Origin: Saprospiraceae bacterium
GTDB taxonomy: Bacteria; Bacteroidota; Bacteroidia; Chitinophagales; Saprospiraceae
Direction of reading: 5' to 3'
Length of the DNA stretch: 64,000 nt
Assembly (NCBI GenBank): GCA_019187225.1
Contig: JABAQQ010000022.1
Coordinates: 21,011 to 85,010, forward strand
A model generated the notes under the pieces. That model did not search any database. It saw only the letters and a program-made list of their open reading frames with translations, and had not been told where the DNA came from. The translations under genes and the position numbers were made by a program. Of the stretch, positions 30,863 through 40,237 are shown piece by piece (positions within the stretch are counted from its first letter, which is position 1; each line of letters starts with the position of its first letter).

Positions 30863-32308
30863 TCACTGAGTTTTACCTGCGGTTTTTCCCGCTTTCCATT
30901 TTGCTTGCTCTTCCAGAAACAGGGTCGCAAACATCAAACCCATTACCCGGCCGCCTTCATGCGTCAGATGGGTGTAGTCGGTATTGGCATAACGGGGTTT
31001 GTGGTGCGCCATTTCGATGATCGCTCCCGGCCCTCCCATTCCCCAGAACATATCATAGAATAAGAAGCCGTGTTTGCGGGCCAGGTCGCGTTGCATCGCT
31101 ACGATGGCCGGTACCCCCTTCATGGTGGACAGTTCGGAGCCGTTCTTCCCGGCGCGGTCGCCAACGCTCACGATAAGCACCGGTTTGTTGGGAAAACAGG
31201 CGCGCAAATGGCTGAACGTACGGTCGAGTTCGGCCTCATACCACTTAATATTGGTCAGTGAGTTGGTGACGGCATTCAGTCCCACCTGGAGTACGACGAG
31301 GTCGTAGTGTTGAAGGGCGTCGAACTGGCGGATGAAATCGGGTTTTAAAAGTCTGAGCGGTCCGCCGCTGTTGCCGCGCACAGAGAAATTGTCGAAATAA
31401 ATGCCGGGGCCGTTTTCGAGTGAAGCGCCGTAGACCAGCAGATTGTTGGCAGAGTCGGCAAATGGGAAACGGCAGGCAAATGCCGTGGTACCGGGGTAGT
31501 TCGAGTCCCATGTCCATTGATTTACCTTTCCCTGCTTGCCTTTCAGCATATCCGTTTTCGGCAGGTCATCTTTTTGTTGCCATACGAAAGGCGTATTTTG
31601 ACCATTGGAATAAAAGAGTCGAAATTCCGTCCACGAGCGGGTGTGGCGAAAATAGTCGGAGCCTTCGTAGTGAATTTTAGCATCCGCATCCACCGGTCGG
31701 TAAACGTAGCCGTTGATACCGGGTAGGGGCCGGCTTTCCGTTTTTTTGACAATCGAATAGGTCGCCCAACCGCGAAACTGGTGTTTCAAAGTGCGTTTGA
31801 ACTGTGCCACTTCCGAGGTGATGGGCACATAACCCACGCCGCCGCCGCCCCAAACAGACTGGAGGGTATCGCGCAAATCGCCGATGAGGATGTCGCCTTC
31901 CACAAAGGAATCTCCGTACCAGGCGACGCGTACTTTTCGTCCCAGTTTGATCGAGTCAACCGCTGCAAAAAAACGGTTCAGCCCTTGTTGTTCAAATGTA
32001 TAGTCCTCGATGATCTTGCCAAAAAACGCCGAATCTTTGGGCGGCAGGGGGCCGAAAGAGTCGGTTTCCATCGAATCCGGGAGCGCCAGGGCGGCCGTAT
32101 CCTCCGGGAAAAATAAGATCGTGTCGGAAGGTGGGATGCCTTTTTCCTGCAAACCGTGTATCTCATCGCTGCGTACATCGGCAAAAATGTCCATTTTGCG
32201 GAATTGAAAGCCGCCGACGGTCAGATTCTCCGGCACGAGCGACAGGCCGGTGAGCAGGAGCAGGACGAGGAAAGTAAGGCCGAGTGTTTGCCCGAGGTAG
32301 TTTTTCAT
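30863..32308 (-). CDS. SGNH/GDSL hydrolase family protein, membrane-anchored
   Basis: This 481-residue protein has an uncleaved or cleaved N-terminal hydrophobic segment (LGLTFLVLLLLTGLSLVPEN). The SGNH blocks are VRVAWYGDSFVEGDILIGDL (block I), LVVLQVGLNAVTNSLTN and YANTDYTHLTHEGGRVMG (Asp and His). The architecture resembles periplasmic acetyl-esterase/transferase partners of polysaccharide O-acetylation. It is probably co-transcribed with the second SGNH gene downstream. A TACCTTTG box 9 bases before the ATG suggests an almost leaderless transcript. Confidence 0.8.
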   Translation of the reverse strand: MKNYLGQTLGLTFLVLLLLTGLSLVPENLTVGGFQFRKMDIFADVRSDEIHGLQEKGIPPSDTILFFPEDTAALALPDSMETDSFGPLPPKDSAFFGKIIEDYTFEQQGLNRFFAAVDSIKLGRKVRVAWYGDSFVEGDILIGDLRDTLQSVWGGGGVGYVPITSEVAQFKRTLKHQFRGWATYSIVKKTESRPLPGINGYVYRPVDADAKIHYEGSDYFRHTRSWTEFRLFYSNGQNTPFVWQQKDDLPKTDMLKGKQGKVNQWTWDSNYPGTTAFACRFPFADSANNLLVYGASLENGPGIYFDNFSVRGNSGGPLRLLKPDFIRQFDALQHYDLVVLQVGLNAVTNSLTNIKWYEAELDRTFSHLRACFPNKPVLIVSVGDRAGKNGSELSTMKGVPAIVAMQRDLARKHGFLFYDMFWGMGGPGAIIEMAHHKPRYANTDYTHLTHEGGRVMGLMFATLFLEEQAKWKAGKTAGKTQ

Positions 32309-32316
32309 GCGCGGCG

Positions 32317-32324
32317 CAAAGGTA
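32317..32324 (-). promoter_or_regulatory. Bacteroidota -7 box (TACCTTTG) before the SGNH genes
   Basis: On the minus strand this is an exact TAnnTTTG match whose last base is 9 bases from the ATG at 32308. The expected start of transcription is within a few bases of the start codon. Confidence 0.55.
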
Positions 32325-32456
32325 AGCGAGGTTTGTGCGTTTCGGAGCGATCAGGTAGCGTAGTTATGTGACAAACGCGGTTTATTTTTCAAAAACTGCA
32401 TTTCAAAAACCAAAATTCGCTTTACCATTGGCCTTGAAAACAATACTTGGTTACGA

Positions 32457-33995
32457 ATGCCGACTTCTGTTGAAAATACTGCTCCCGAACGCGGCCTGAT
32501 GCAGGTCATTCTCGCTTCTTCGGTCGGAACGCTCATCGAGTGGTACGACTTTTACATCTACGGAGCGATGTCCGTCATTATCGCCGGCCAGTTTTTTCCA
32601 ACGGAAAATCCCACTGCGGGTTTTCTGGCGACGTTGGCGACGTTTGCTGCGGGATTTATCGTGCGGCCATTTGGGGCGCTCGTATTCGGGCGCCTGGGCG
32701 ACCTGATCGGGCGCAAATACACTTTTTTGCTGACGTTGCTGCTCATGGGCGGTTCCACGTTTGCCATCGGGTTGGTACCCGGCTATGCCTCCATCGGGAT
32801 GTGGGCGCCCTTTATTATTTTGGTTCTGCGGCTTTTACAGGGGCTTGCTCTCGGAGGGGAGTACGGAGGTGCGGCAACGTATGTGGCCGAACACGCTCCG
32901 GCAGGACGACGCGGCTATTTCACAGCCTATATTCAGACGACCGCAACGCTTGGCTTTTTTCTTTCACTGGGCGTGATTTTGATCACCCGCAAAGTATTGG
33001 GCGTCTCGGTATTTGACGAGTGGGGCTGGCGGGTGCCGTTTCTCGTTTCCATTTTTCTGATCGGCATTTCAGTCTATATCCGGCTGCGCATGGCGGAGTC
33101 GCCTCTTTTTGCAAAAATCAAAAAAGAAGGAAAAGTCTCCAGCAACCCGCTGAAAGAGTCTTTCGCCAAAAAAGACAACCTGAAAATGGTGCTGCTCGCG
33201 CTGTTCGGTGCGGTGATGGGGCAGGGTGTGGTGTGGTACACGGGGCAGTTTTATGCGCAAACCTTTATCGAACGCACACTCGGCGTGGAATTCGAACAAA
33301 CGCGCTACCTGTTGTGTATCGCTATTCTCGCTGCTACGCCTTTTTTTCTTGTGTTCGGCGCCTGGTCGGACAAGATCGGGCGGAAACCCATTATGCTCGC
33401 CGGGATGCTGCTGGCGGTGCTGACGTACCGGCCGATATATAAGGCGATGCAGGATTTGGTGGCGACAGATGTAACCGAAACAAGCCGGTACGAATCAAGC
33501 AGTAAATCTATGCTTTCTAGCGGAGATATACTGATTATCAAAACTTTATGGGAAAATAATGTCAATGGGACGGTGGTCAAAACGGATTCAAAGCATACGA
33601 TTTTTGCCAATGCATCTACCCCGTCCAAAACGGAGACCAGTCGTGTAGTTTGGCTCTCTCCAGCAGCTTTTTGGATGATGACCTTTTTCGTCTTTCTCCA
33701 AATCCTATATGTAACCATGGTGTATGGTCCGATTGCAGCCTTTCTGGTCGAGTTGTTCCCCACGCGCATTCGATACACATCTATGTCGCTGCCTTACCAC
33801 ATCGGCAACGGGATATTCGGCGGACTGACGCCGTATATTGCCACGCGTTTGGTGACGGAAAGCAAAAATCTTACGCCCGACGGGAATACCGACCCCTACT
33901 TCGGGCTTTGGTATCCGATCGTTATTGCGGCGGTTTGTTTTGTGATCGGGCTGCTCTATTTGCCAAATAAAATTAAAGAGGATTGGAGCGATTGA
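32457..33995 (+). CDS. MFS transporter, metabolite:H+ symporter (MHS) type
   Basis: This 512-residue inner-membrane carrier has twelve expected helices. MHS/MFS signatures are GTLIEWYDFYIYGAMSVIIA, FGRLGDLIGRKYTFLLTLL (the loop 2-3 motif), LRLLQGLALGGEYGGAATYV, and the repeat of the loop motif in GAWSDKIGRKPIMLAGMLLA. An unusual soluble insertion of roughly 70 residues (YRPIYKAMQDLVATDVTETS to TPSKTETSRVVW) separates two helices in the C-terminal half. The substrate is likely a carboxylate or betaine-type solute, inferred from the family. A small DUF6814-like gene and acs follow in the same direction. Confidence 0.88.
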   Translation: MPTSVENTAPERGLMQVILASSVGTLIEWYDFYIYGAMSVIIAGQFFPTENPTAGFLATLATFAAGFIVRPFGALVFGRLGDLIGRKYTFLLTLLLMGGSTFAIGLVPGYASIGMWAPFIILVLRLLQGLALGGEYGGAATYVAEHAPAGRRGYFTAYIQTTATLGFFLSLGVILITRKVLGVSVFDEWGWRVPFLVSIFLIGISVYIRLRMAESPLFAKIKKEGKVSSNPLKESFAKKDNLKMVLLALFGAVMGQGVVWYTGQFYAQTFIERTLGVEFEQTRYLLCIAILAATPFFLVFGAWSDKIGRKPIMLAGMLLAVLTYRPIYKAMQDLVATDVTETSRYESSSKSMLSSGDILIIKTLWENNVNGTVVKTDSKHTIFANASTPSKTETSRVVWLSPAAFWMMTFFVFLQILYVTMVYGPIAAFLVELFPTRIRYTSMSLPYHIGNGIFGGLTPYIATRLVTESKNLTPDGNTDPYFGLWYPIVIAAVCFVIGLLYLPNKIKEDWSD

Positions 33996-34056
33996 TAAGG
34001 CCGGATATTTCCCCGATCCGCTTGTACTTCTTCCAATTTTGCAAATCCTGTCTACT

Positions 34057-34293
34057 ATGAATGCTTTGAAAAAAACGGCCGGTTTCATTTGGATTGTCCT
34101 CGCTTTGGCTACCGTAATTTTTATGTTTTATCGAGCCAACCTCGAGATCGGCCTCGCCGTGCAATCCGGCAAAGCCGACGAGATATTGAACCAGCGGATG
34201 TTCTGGTTTATCGTAATACCGATCTTCACGCCGATCATGGCAGGATTGGGACTCTTCGGGTGGTATGCCTGGAAGGGGGAGTACCGGCAGTAA
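34057..34293 (+). CDS. Small two-helix membrane protein (DUF6814-like)
   Basis: This 78-residue protein starts MNALKKTAGFIWIVLALATV at 34057; a start six codons earlier is possible. It has two membrane helices with a short loop (YRANLEIGLAVQSGKADEIL) between, and ends GLGLFGWYAWKGEYRQ. From memory it matches a small Bacteroidota family (DUF6814) found next to MHS-type carriers. It begins 61 bp after the carrier's stop, so an accessory subunit of that transporter is plausible. Function is not known. Confidence 0.6.
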   Translation: MNALKKTAGFIWIVLALATVIFMFYRANLEIGLAVQSGKADEILNQRMFWFIVIPIFTPIMAGLGLFGWYAWKGEYRQ

Positions 34294-34320
34294 TTCACCA
34301 TTTTACCATGACTGGTTCAT

Positions 34321-34451
34321 TTACACGTACATTTTCAACAGGTCGAATTGGCCGCTTTCGATGACTTCCGGGCGCTCGTATCGACCATTGCGATCAGTTC
34401 GTTTTTGCTCAGGTTGCGGTCGAGCGAACCAATTGGCTTGACAAATCCCAT
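34321..34451 (-). pseudogene. Short frameshifted gene remnant
   Basis: The minus strand reads MGFVKPIGSLDRNLSKNELI, then AMV. After a one-base shift it continues YERPEVIESGQFDLLKMYV and a stop at 34321. Both parts look like protein sequence and join at one point, so this may be a small broken gene or the tail of a larger one. No family is recognised. The rest of the 34294-34586 interval shows no other gene. Confidence 0.35.
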
Positions 34452-34586
34452 GATGTGGTGCGTTTTTTGAAAAAGAAAAACCGGCAGTAAAGAAAATGAA
34501 AAGGCAGGTTCCCTGTATGGGTAGACCTGACTATTTTCGCCCATCCCGCATCAACAAATCCGCAACTCAACAAATCCAAGATCAAT

Positions 34587-36497
34587 ATGACGTTGCAAAT
34601 CAAATCTTTAGAACAATACCGCGAAACCTACGACCGCTCCGTTGCCGACCCTGAAGGATTCTGGGCCGAACAGGCCGCCACTTTTCAATGGAAAAAGCCC
34701 TGGAAAAAAGTATTGAAATGGAATTTTCAAAAAGCCGAGACCAGGTGGTTTTTGGGCGGAAAACTCAACATCACGGAAAATTGCCTCGACCGGCACTTAG
34801 CAACGCGGGCAAAACAAACCGCCCTGCTTTGGGAGCCGAATGACCCGAAAGCAAAGCCCCGGAAACTGACGTATAAGCAATTGTACCAACAGGTTTGCCA
34901 GTTCACCAATGCCCTGAAAGACCAGGGGGTGCGGAAAGGCGATCGGGTTTGTATCTATATGCCCATGACGCCTGAACTGGCGATTGCCGTCCTGGCTTGC
35001 GCCCGCATCGGCGCCATACACTCGGTGGTCTTCGCAGGTTTTTCTGCCGTTTCGGTGGCCGATCGAATCAAAGATGCGCAGTGCAGTGTGGTGCTGACCT
35101 CCGACTACAATGCGCGGGGAGCAAAAAATATCCCTGTAAAAGCCATTATTGACGAGGCGCTCGAAATGGATTGCGACTCCGTGCGCACCGTTATTGTCCA
35201 TAAAAATACCGGTGAAAAAGTTGCGTGGAAAGAAGGGCGCGACCAGTGGTGGCACGACGTCGTAGCCGGAAAGCGCAAAAGTTGCAAAGCCCAGACGATG
35301 GACTCGGAAGACCCCTTATTTATCCTCTACACCTCCGGTTCGACGGGTAAGCCCAAAGGCGTAGTGCATACGCATGGTGGCTATATGGTTTATACGGAGT
35401 ATACCTTCCGCAATGTATTTCAGTATCAGGACGGTGATATTTATTGGTGTACGGCCGATGTGGGCTGGATCACGGGTCACTCGTACATCATTTATGGACC
35501 CTTGCTTGCCGGCGCTACGACGATGATGTTCGAGGGAGTGCCGACTTATCCCAATCCGGGCCGTTTCTGGGACGTCGTGCAGCGCCACAAAGTCAATATT
35601 TTTTACACGGCGCCTACGGCCATACGGGCGCTCATGGCTGCCGGCGACGAATGGGTGAAAAACCGCCGCATGTCCTCGCTCCGGGTGCTGGGCACGGTGG
35701 GCGAGCCGATCAACGAAGAAGCATGGCTGTGGTACCACGAAAAAATAGGTAAAAAACGCTGCCCCATCGTGGATACCTGGTGGCAGACGGAAACCGGGGG
35801 CATGATGATCACACCCATCGCGGGCATCACGCCGCTCGAGCCCTGCTATGCGACGCTGCCTTTGCCCGGCGTGCAAGCCTGCCTTGTGGACGCCAACGGG
35901 AAGGAGTTGGAAGGCAACGACGTAGAGGGATTGCTTTGTGTCAAATTCCCCTGGCCGAGCATTATCCGCACTACCTGGGGCGACCACGAGCGCTGCCGTC
36001 AGAATTATTTCGCCACCTTCAAAAACAAATATTTCACGGGCGACGGCGCCCGTCGCGACCATAACGGCTACTACCGCATCATCGGCCGGGTGGACGATGT
36101 GATCAACGTTTCGGGCCACCGTATCGGTACAGCTGAAGTAGAGGATGCCATCAACAAACACGACAATATTGTGGAAAGCGCTGTCGTGGGTTATCCGCAC
36201 GACATCAAGGGGCAGGGGATTTATGCTTATGTCATCACCAATCACCCCGTAAATGCCGAAATATTACACGACTTCCGCAAAGAGGTGCTGAACGTAGTGA
36301 CCAAGGAAATCGGGCCTATCGCCAAACCGGATATCATTCAAATCGTGCCGGGTTTGCCGAAGACCCGTTCGGGCAAGATCATGCGGCGCATCTTGCGCAA
36401 AATCGCAGAGGGGGATACTTCCAATCTGGGTGATATTTCGACCCTGTTGAACCCGGAAGTGGTGGAGGAAATCAAAAGGGGAGCGGAGAAAGTTTAA
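34587..36497 (+). CDS. acs: Acetate-CoA ligase (acetyl-CoA synthetase)
   Basis: This 636-residue cytoplasmic enzyme activates acetate to acetyl-CoA through acetyl-AMP. The AMP-binding motif is LYTSGSTGKPKGVVHTHGGY. The acetate-pocket tryptophan is in VDTWWQTETGGMMITPIAG, and the hinge and CoA region in RIIGRVDDVINVSGHRIGTA. The regulatory lysine that is often acetylated is in LPKTRSGKIMRRILRKIAEG. The N-terminal LNITENCLDRHL block is also typical of Acs. Length is normal. It follows an MHS carrier and a small membrane protein, suggesting uptake and activation of acetate or a related acid. Confidence 0.95.
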   Translation: MTLQIKSLEQYRETYDRSVADPEGFWAEQAATFQWKKPWKKVLKWNFQKAETRWFLGGKLNITENCLDRHLATRAKQTALLWEPNDPKAKPRKLTYKQLYQQVCQFTNALKDQGVRKGDRVCIYMPMTPELAIAVLACARIGAIHSVVFAGFSAVSVADRIKDAQCSVVLTSDYNARGAKNIPVKAIIDEALEMDCDSVRTVIVHKNTGEKVAWKEGRDQWWHDVVAGKRKSCKAQTMDSEDPLFILYTSGSTGKPKGVVHTHGGYMVYTEYTFRNVFQYQDGDIYWCTADVGWITGHSYIIYGPLLAGATTMMFEGVPTYPNPGRFWDVVQRHKVNIFYTAPTAIRALMAAGDEWVKNRRMSSLRVLGTVGEPINEEAWLWYHEKIGKKRCPIVDTWWQTETGGMMITPIAGITPLEPCYATLPLPGVQACLVDANGKELEGNDVEGLLCVKFPWPSIIRTTWGDHERCRQNYFATFKNKYFTGDGARRDHNGYYRIIGRVDDVINVSGHRIGTAEVEDAINKHDNIVESAVVGYPHDIKGQGIYAYVITNHPVNAEILHDFRKEVLNVVTKEIGPIAKPDIIQIVPGLPKTRSGKIMRRILRKIAEGDTSNLGDISTLLNPEVVEEIKRGAEKV

Positions 36498-36574
36498 CCC
36501 GAAATTCGTCATGGTGCCAAAAAACCTGAGTCGCGCGAACCAGGACAAACAAACCTGTAACCTTTTTAATATTT

Positions 36575-36670
36575 CCCGCAGATTTGCACATAAAAAAAAG
36601 ACGCAGATCGCCGCAGATTTTTAATTCAATCTGCGAAAATCTGCGTCTTTTTTCTGCGCAAATCTGCGGG
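36575..36670. terminator. Large hairpin between convergent acs and PorE-like genes
   Basis: The left part begins CCCGCAGATTTGC and continues AAGACGCAGATCGCCGCAGA; the right part is its approximate reverse complement, ending GCAAATCTGCGGG. The word GCAGAT recurs within each arm. A and T runs next to the stems allow termination in both directions, which fits the convergent genes on either side. Confidence 0.6.
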
Positions 36671-36683
36671 AAAGGGCTCTCGC

Positions 36684-39600
36684 TTACATTTTGGTGATCG
36701 TCCCGTTCACTTCCCGCACGATGTATGCTTCGGGGAATCCGTTAGAACGAACCTTTTCTTTGTCGCGGTTGGCCTCGGTCAGTGAGGTATATCCGGTCAG
36801 CATAATGGCAGTCAGGCCGGTATTGCCGACAGGCCATTTTTCCACGTTGCCGCTCACGCCGGCGCCTTCCAGTTTGTCGGCATCGAAGCGGCCGGGATCG
36901 GACAAGGCGCACAGCCGGACGTAGTATTTGGCCGCGTCATTGACCGACGGGCTGATGGTACGGGTTGCGGCAGCATTCGTTTTTGTTTGTGTGGAATAGG
37001 TGACCGGAGCGGTCTGGGTTGTCGCCGGCGCTACCGTTCCGGGCAGTATGTAACCTTTAATGCTCTCGTCATTGGCTTTTTCTGTAACGATGAAGGCGTC
37101 TTTAAAACCGCGTTGTGTTACCTGGGCCAGCACTGCTTCGGCGTTGCTGTAGTCGCTCCACACGCCGAGGCGCATGCGCATAGAACCGCTCTCCATTTTG
37201 CCGTAAACATGGCCGAGGTTGGAAACTCCCGAATAGTCGTTCACAGAAATGGGTTTGTCGGCAGCCTGCGCGCTCAATTGAATGGCGTAACAAACCCCGG
37301 AGACGGAAACAGTAGCCGGTGCGCCTGCAATACTTCTTGCGTTTGACGTCGTGCTGTATTGGGCAGGGGCAGCAGCACTGCTGGCCTGTTGGCCGAGGAT
37401 AAGACTTTTATCTGCTCCTCTTTCTTCCACGATAAACGCGCCTTTGAACTGCTGGTTTTTGTTCACTTCCTTCAGCGTTTTTTGCGCTTCGTCTTTGGTC
37501 GGGAAAATACCGAGCCGGACCTTGTTTTTGCCGTCTTCTGATTTGGTGTACACATTGCCGTGTTTGGCTAACGGTTCAAATTTTCTTGTATCGCTGTCAG
37601 TTGCGTTGGATGGCAAAGCCGACAACTGAATGGAATAACCATTGAAATCAGGCAATACCTCCGGCTGGCTGGCCGTCACCAACCTGGTAGATGCCGGTTG
37701 CGCAACGACGGGCGTGTAATTGTAAGTGGAAGGCGTGGTATACTGATACTGAGTGGGTTGCGCAACAGTCGGGTTGCTGTATTGTATGGGCATGGTAGTC
37801 GCCGGTGCAGCTGGTTGATAAGCGGAAGAAGAGGGAGTTATACCGGCGCCTTCTGCGTACATTACAACATCGGGTATCCGGTAACCGGCAAGTGACGCTG
37901 AGGGGCGGGTTGGTACTTTGGCGGAAGAGTACCCAAAACGCGAATATTCCACGTTGTATGTGGCGCCGGGCAATAACAGGAGGGCGTATTTTCCGGATGC
38001 GTCGGTCGTTGTGCGGATGATCTTGCCCTGATCCACAAAATCTATCGTGACATCGCTCAAAGGCTGACGGGTACGGGCATCGAGCACCACACCTTCGAAT
38101 TCCTGGCGTTTGTCCAGGCCCAATGACGCGGTAATGTTGCGCTGACCGAATTCCCGCACTTCCACCCGGGTGCTTTCATAGCCGCTCTTGCTGAGGTCAA
38201 TGTTACAATTGGAAGGTCTGCTGGCCGGCGTAAAATAAAATTTGCCTTCCATGTCCGTCTGACCCCTCTCTCCGCTGCATTCGAACATGTCAACATCCAC
38301 TCCCGGCAGTGGTTTTCCGAAAGCATCGGTGACAAAAAGATAATAGCTCCGGATGGTGCTTTCTTCTGCATTGCCTTGCGGCGAAAAAGCGTAGGTGGCA
38401 GGCGACTGAGCGGCGGGCGTGGTGGCGGACCGGCCGGCCATCACATCCGACAGCGACCTTGTGGCTGAAGGAGAAGTGGTCGTAGCCGAATAGGTCATCG
38501 GAGTCGTTGCATTGTCGCCGGTTTTTGAAATTTGCCAGATGTCTTCGTTGCCGCGACCGCCGGAGCGATTGCTGGTCAGGTAACCCGTTTTGGTCTGGCT
38601 GTTGTAAATAAAACCGTAATCGTCGGAACTGGAGTTGATACCGGGGCCGAGGTGAAAGACATTTTTTACATTTTCTTTCCCCACTTCGGCGCGGAAGACG
38701 TCGAGCCCGCCGAGACCGTTGTGCCAGTCGGAAGAAAAGTACATATCCGAGCCATCATAAAAAGGTGTCACTTCGTTGCCGGGTGTGTTGACCGGTGCGC
38801 CGAGGTTGCGTGGAGTGCTCCATTCGTCATTGACAAAATGGGAAATATAAATGTCCCAGCCTTTTCCACCGGTAGTCGAAGCGGGGTTATTGGAAGCGAA
38901 CATCAGCGTATTGCCGACGCCGATCAGGAAAGGAAAACCCGTGGCAAAATCGGTTCCGTTGTAAGGGAAAGCTTTCACGTTGGTCCATTCCCCGTTCACC
39001 ACATCGGCGATGTAGAGGCTCATATTCACGCCTTTTTCTGCGATCTGGCGCGTTCCGTTGATGTAGTTATTTCTGCAAAAAGCCACTTTTTTACCGTCGG
39101 CGGAAAAACTCACCGGACTTTCGTTGTAGTTGTTTTGCAGATCGTTGCGCAGAAAATCGGGTTTCTGCAGGGCGCCGTTCTCCGGATTGCGCTGGGTGAT
39201 GAACAGCTGGTTGTACGAACTTCCCGACCAGTCGGATGATGTTTTGGATTGCGTTTTCCGCACAATATCTGTGCGCGCCGAACTGTACACCACGCGGTTG
39301 TTGTAAAAAACGGGGCTGAAATCGGCTGCTGAAGTATTGACGGCTTCGTTGCGGGCGATATAGTCGGGCGCTTTTTTGGCGGTTCTGGCAGCGAAATCGC
39401 ACATATCGGCATAATGGCGTCCGATGGAATTGGCGTTGTCGTTGAGCGCCGCGTATTCGATGAATTGTTTCCGGGCGTTTTCGTAGTCGCCCCGCTGCAT
39501 CAGCGCTTTGCCGTAGCGGAATTGCACGTCGGAATTGGGTTCGCGCTGCGCCACCGCGCGGCGGTACCAGTCGAGCGATACTTCCGGCTGGTTGAGTTGA

Positions 39601-39815
39601 AAATAACAATCGGCGATGCGGGCCAGTGCGTGGCCGTTGTTGGCATCCTTTTCCAATACCTGTTTGTAGGTTTTCAGGGCGAGGTTGTAAGCATACAAGT
39701 CGAATTGTTTGTCGGCCCGCTGAAGGTCCTCCGAAATGGTTGTTTGGGCAAAAATCATGTTGGCCGCGCATACGAGCGCCAGGACCAACCACCCTGCACG
39801 AGAAGTCGTGTTCAT
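36684..39815 (-). CDS. PorE-like TPR/PD40 protein with three SPOR-like modules
   Basis: This exported protein of about 1043 residues has a signal peptide starting MNTTSRAGWLVLALVCAANM. In order: TPR helices (about residues 25-130), PD40 beta-propeller repeats (about 150-430, e.g. ESPVSFSADGKKVAFCRNNY and MYFSSDWHNGLGGLDVFRAE), two carboxypeptidase-regulatory-like folds (about 500-650), a proline/threonine/tyrosine-rich linker, then three repeats of SPOR type (YSIQLSALPSNATDSDTRKF, CYAIQLSAQAADKPI, YYVRLCALSDPGRFDADKL, each followed by a VRLGIFPTKDEAQ-like half). The front matches PorE/OmpA-type T9SS or gliding proteins; an OmpA-like peptidoglycan-binding domain would be expected at the end and is replaced. 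It probably anchors an envelope complex to peptidoglycan. The start at 39815 is fixed by the signal peptide. Confidence 0.75.
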   Translation of the reverse strand: MNTTSRAGWLVLALVCAANMIFAQTTISEDLQRADKQFDLYAYNLALKTYKQVLEKDANNGHALARIADCYFQLNQPEVSLDWYRRAVAQREPNSDVQFRYGKALMQRGDYENARKQFIEYAALNDNANSIGRHYADMCDFAARTAKKAPDYIARNEAVNTSAADFSPVFYNNRVVYSSARTDIVRKTQSKTSSDWSGSSYNQLFITQRNPENGALQKPDFLRNDLQNNYNESPVSFSADGKKVAFCRNNYINGTRQIAEKGVNMSLYIADVVNGEWTNVKAFPYNGTDFATGFPFLIGVGNTLMFASNNPASTTGGKGWDIYISHFVNDEWSTPRNLGAPVNTPGNEVTPFYDGSDMYFSSDWHNGLGGLDVFRAEVGKENVKNVFHLGPGINSSSDDYGFIYNSQTKTGYLTSNRSGGRGNEDIWQISKTGDNATTPMTYSATTTSPSATRSLSDVMAGRSATTPAAQSPATYAFSPQGNAEESTIRSYYLFVTDAFGKPLPGVDVDMFECSGERGQTDMEGKFYFTPASRPSNCNIDLSKSGYESTRVEVREFGQRNITASLGLDKRQEFEGVVLDARTRQPLSDVTIDFVDQGKIIRTTTDASGKYALLLLPGATYNVEYSRFGYSSAKVPTRPSASLAGYRIPDVVMYAEGAGITPSSSAYQPAAPATTMPIQYSNPTVAQPTQYQYTTPSTYNYTPVVAQPASTRLVTASQPEVLPDFNGYSIQLSALPSNATDSDTRKFEPLAKHGNVYTKSEDGKNKVRLGIFPTKDEAQKTLKEVNKNQQFKGAFIVEERGADKSLILGQQASSAAAPAQYSTTSNARSIAGAPATVSVSGVCYAIQLSAQAADKPISVNDYSGVSNLGHVYGKMESGSMRMRLGVWSDYSNAEAVLAQVTQRGFKDAFIVTEKANDESIKGYILPGTVAPATTQTAPVTYSTQTKTNAAATRTISPSVNDAAKYYVRLCALSDPGRFDADKLEGAGVSGNVEKWPVGNTGLTAIMLTGYTSLTEANRDKEKVRSNGFPEAYIVREVNGTITKM

Positions 39816-39988
39816 AGCAGTATGGTTTGAAAAGTTATTGGTTGCGGTTGTGTAAATCGCGTTTCGGCCCGAATCGAGGGGACAAAAAGCCGAAACCCGC
39901 CGTGTGTCACAGGCAAAAACGGATGATGAAACATCCTTATTGCCGCACAAAGCAAAGTGGAGAGACTATCTTTTGAAAGAGGGACGGG

Positions 39989-39996
39989 GCAAAAGT
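39989..39996 (-). promoter_or_regulatory. Bacteroidota -7 box (TACTTTTG) for the PorE-like gene
   Basis: This is an exact TAnnTTTG match on the minus strand, giving a leader of about 170 bases before the start at 39815. It lies just downstream of the terminator that ends the preceding gene. Confidence 0.5.
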
Positions 39997-40051
39997 AAGT
40001 ACTTTCGCAATACGGCGCAAATTCTTTTTGTATTGATTTTCAGGGGCAAAT

Positions 40052-40090
40052 AAAAAATCCGGGTGACTTCGGCCATACGATGTCACCCGG
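40052..40090 (-). terminator. Rho-independent terminator after the TPR gene
   Basis: Read on the minus strand, the stem CCGGGTGAC / GTCACCCGG (9 bp, 14-base loop) is followed by A and six T. It lies downstream of the TPR gene at 40238-40933. Confidence 0.85.
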
Positions 40091-40097
40091 AGTTTTA

Positions 40098-40190
40098 TGA
40101 ATGACGAATGCCGATTACATGATTGCCGATTGACGATACCTCCTAAACACATCGTCAATCGGCAATCATGTAATCGGCATTTGTCATTCA
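40098..40190. repeat. 40-bp inverted repeat downstream of the TPR gene
   Basis: Arms 40098-40137 and 40151-40190 are reverse complements over 40 bp with one G-T pair and a 13-base loop. TGCCGATT occurs twice within the left arm. It sits between the TPR gene's stop and its terminator, so it would be a large hairpin in that gene's 3' RNA. Confidence 0.95.
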
Positions 40191-40237
40191 CAAAATTAAG
40201 ATATTCAATTGCTTATACTGAAGAAAGAAGGAATAAC

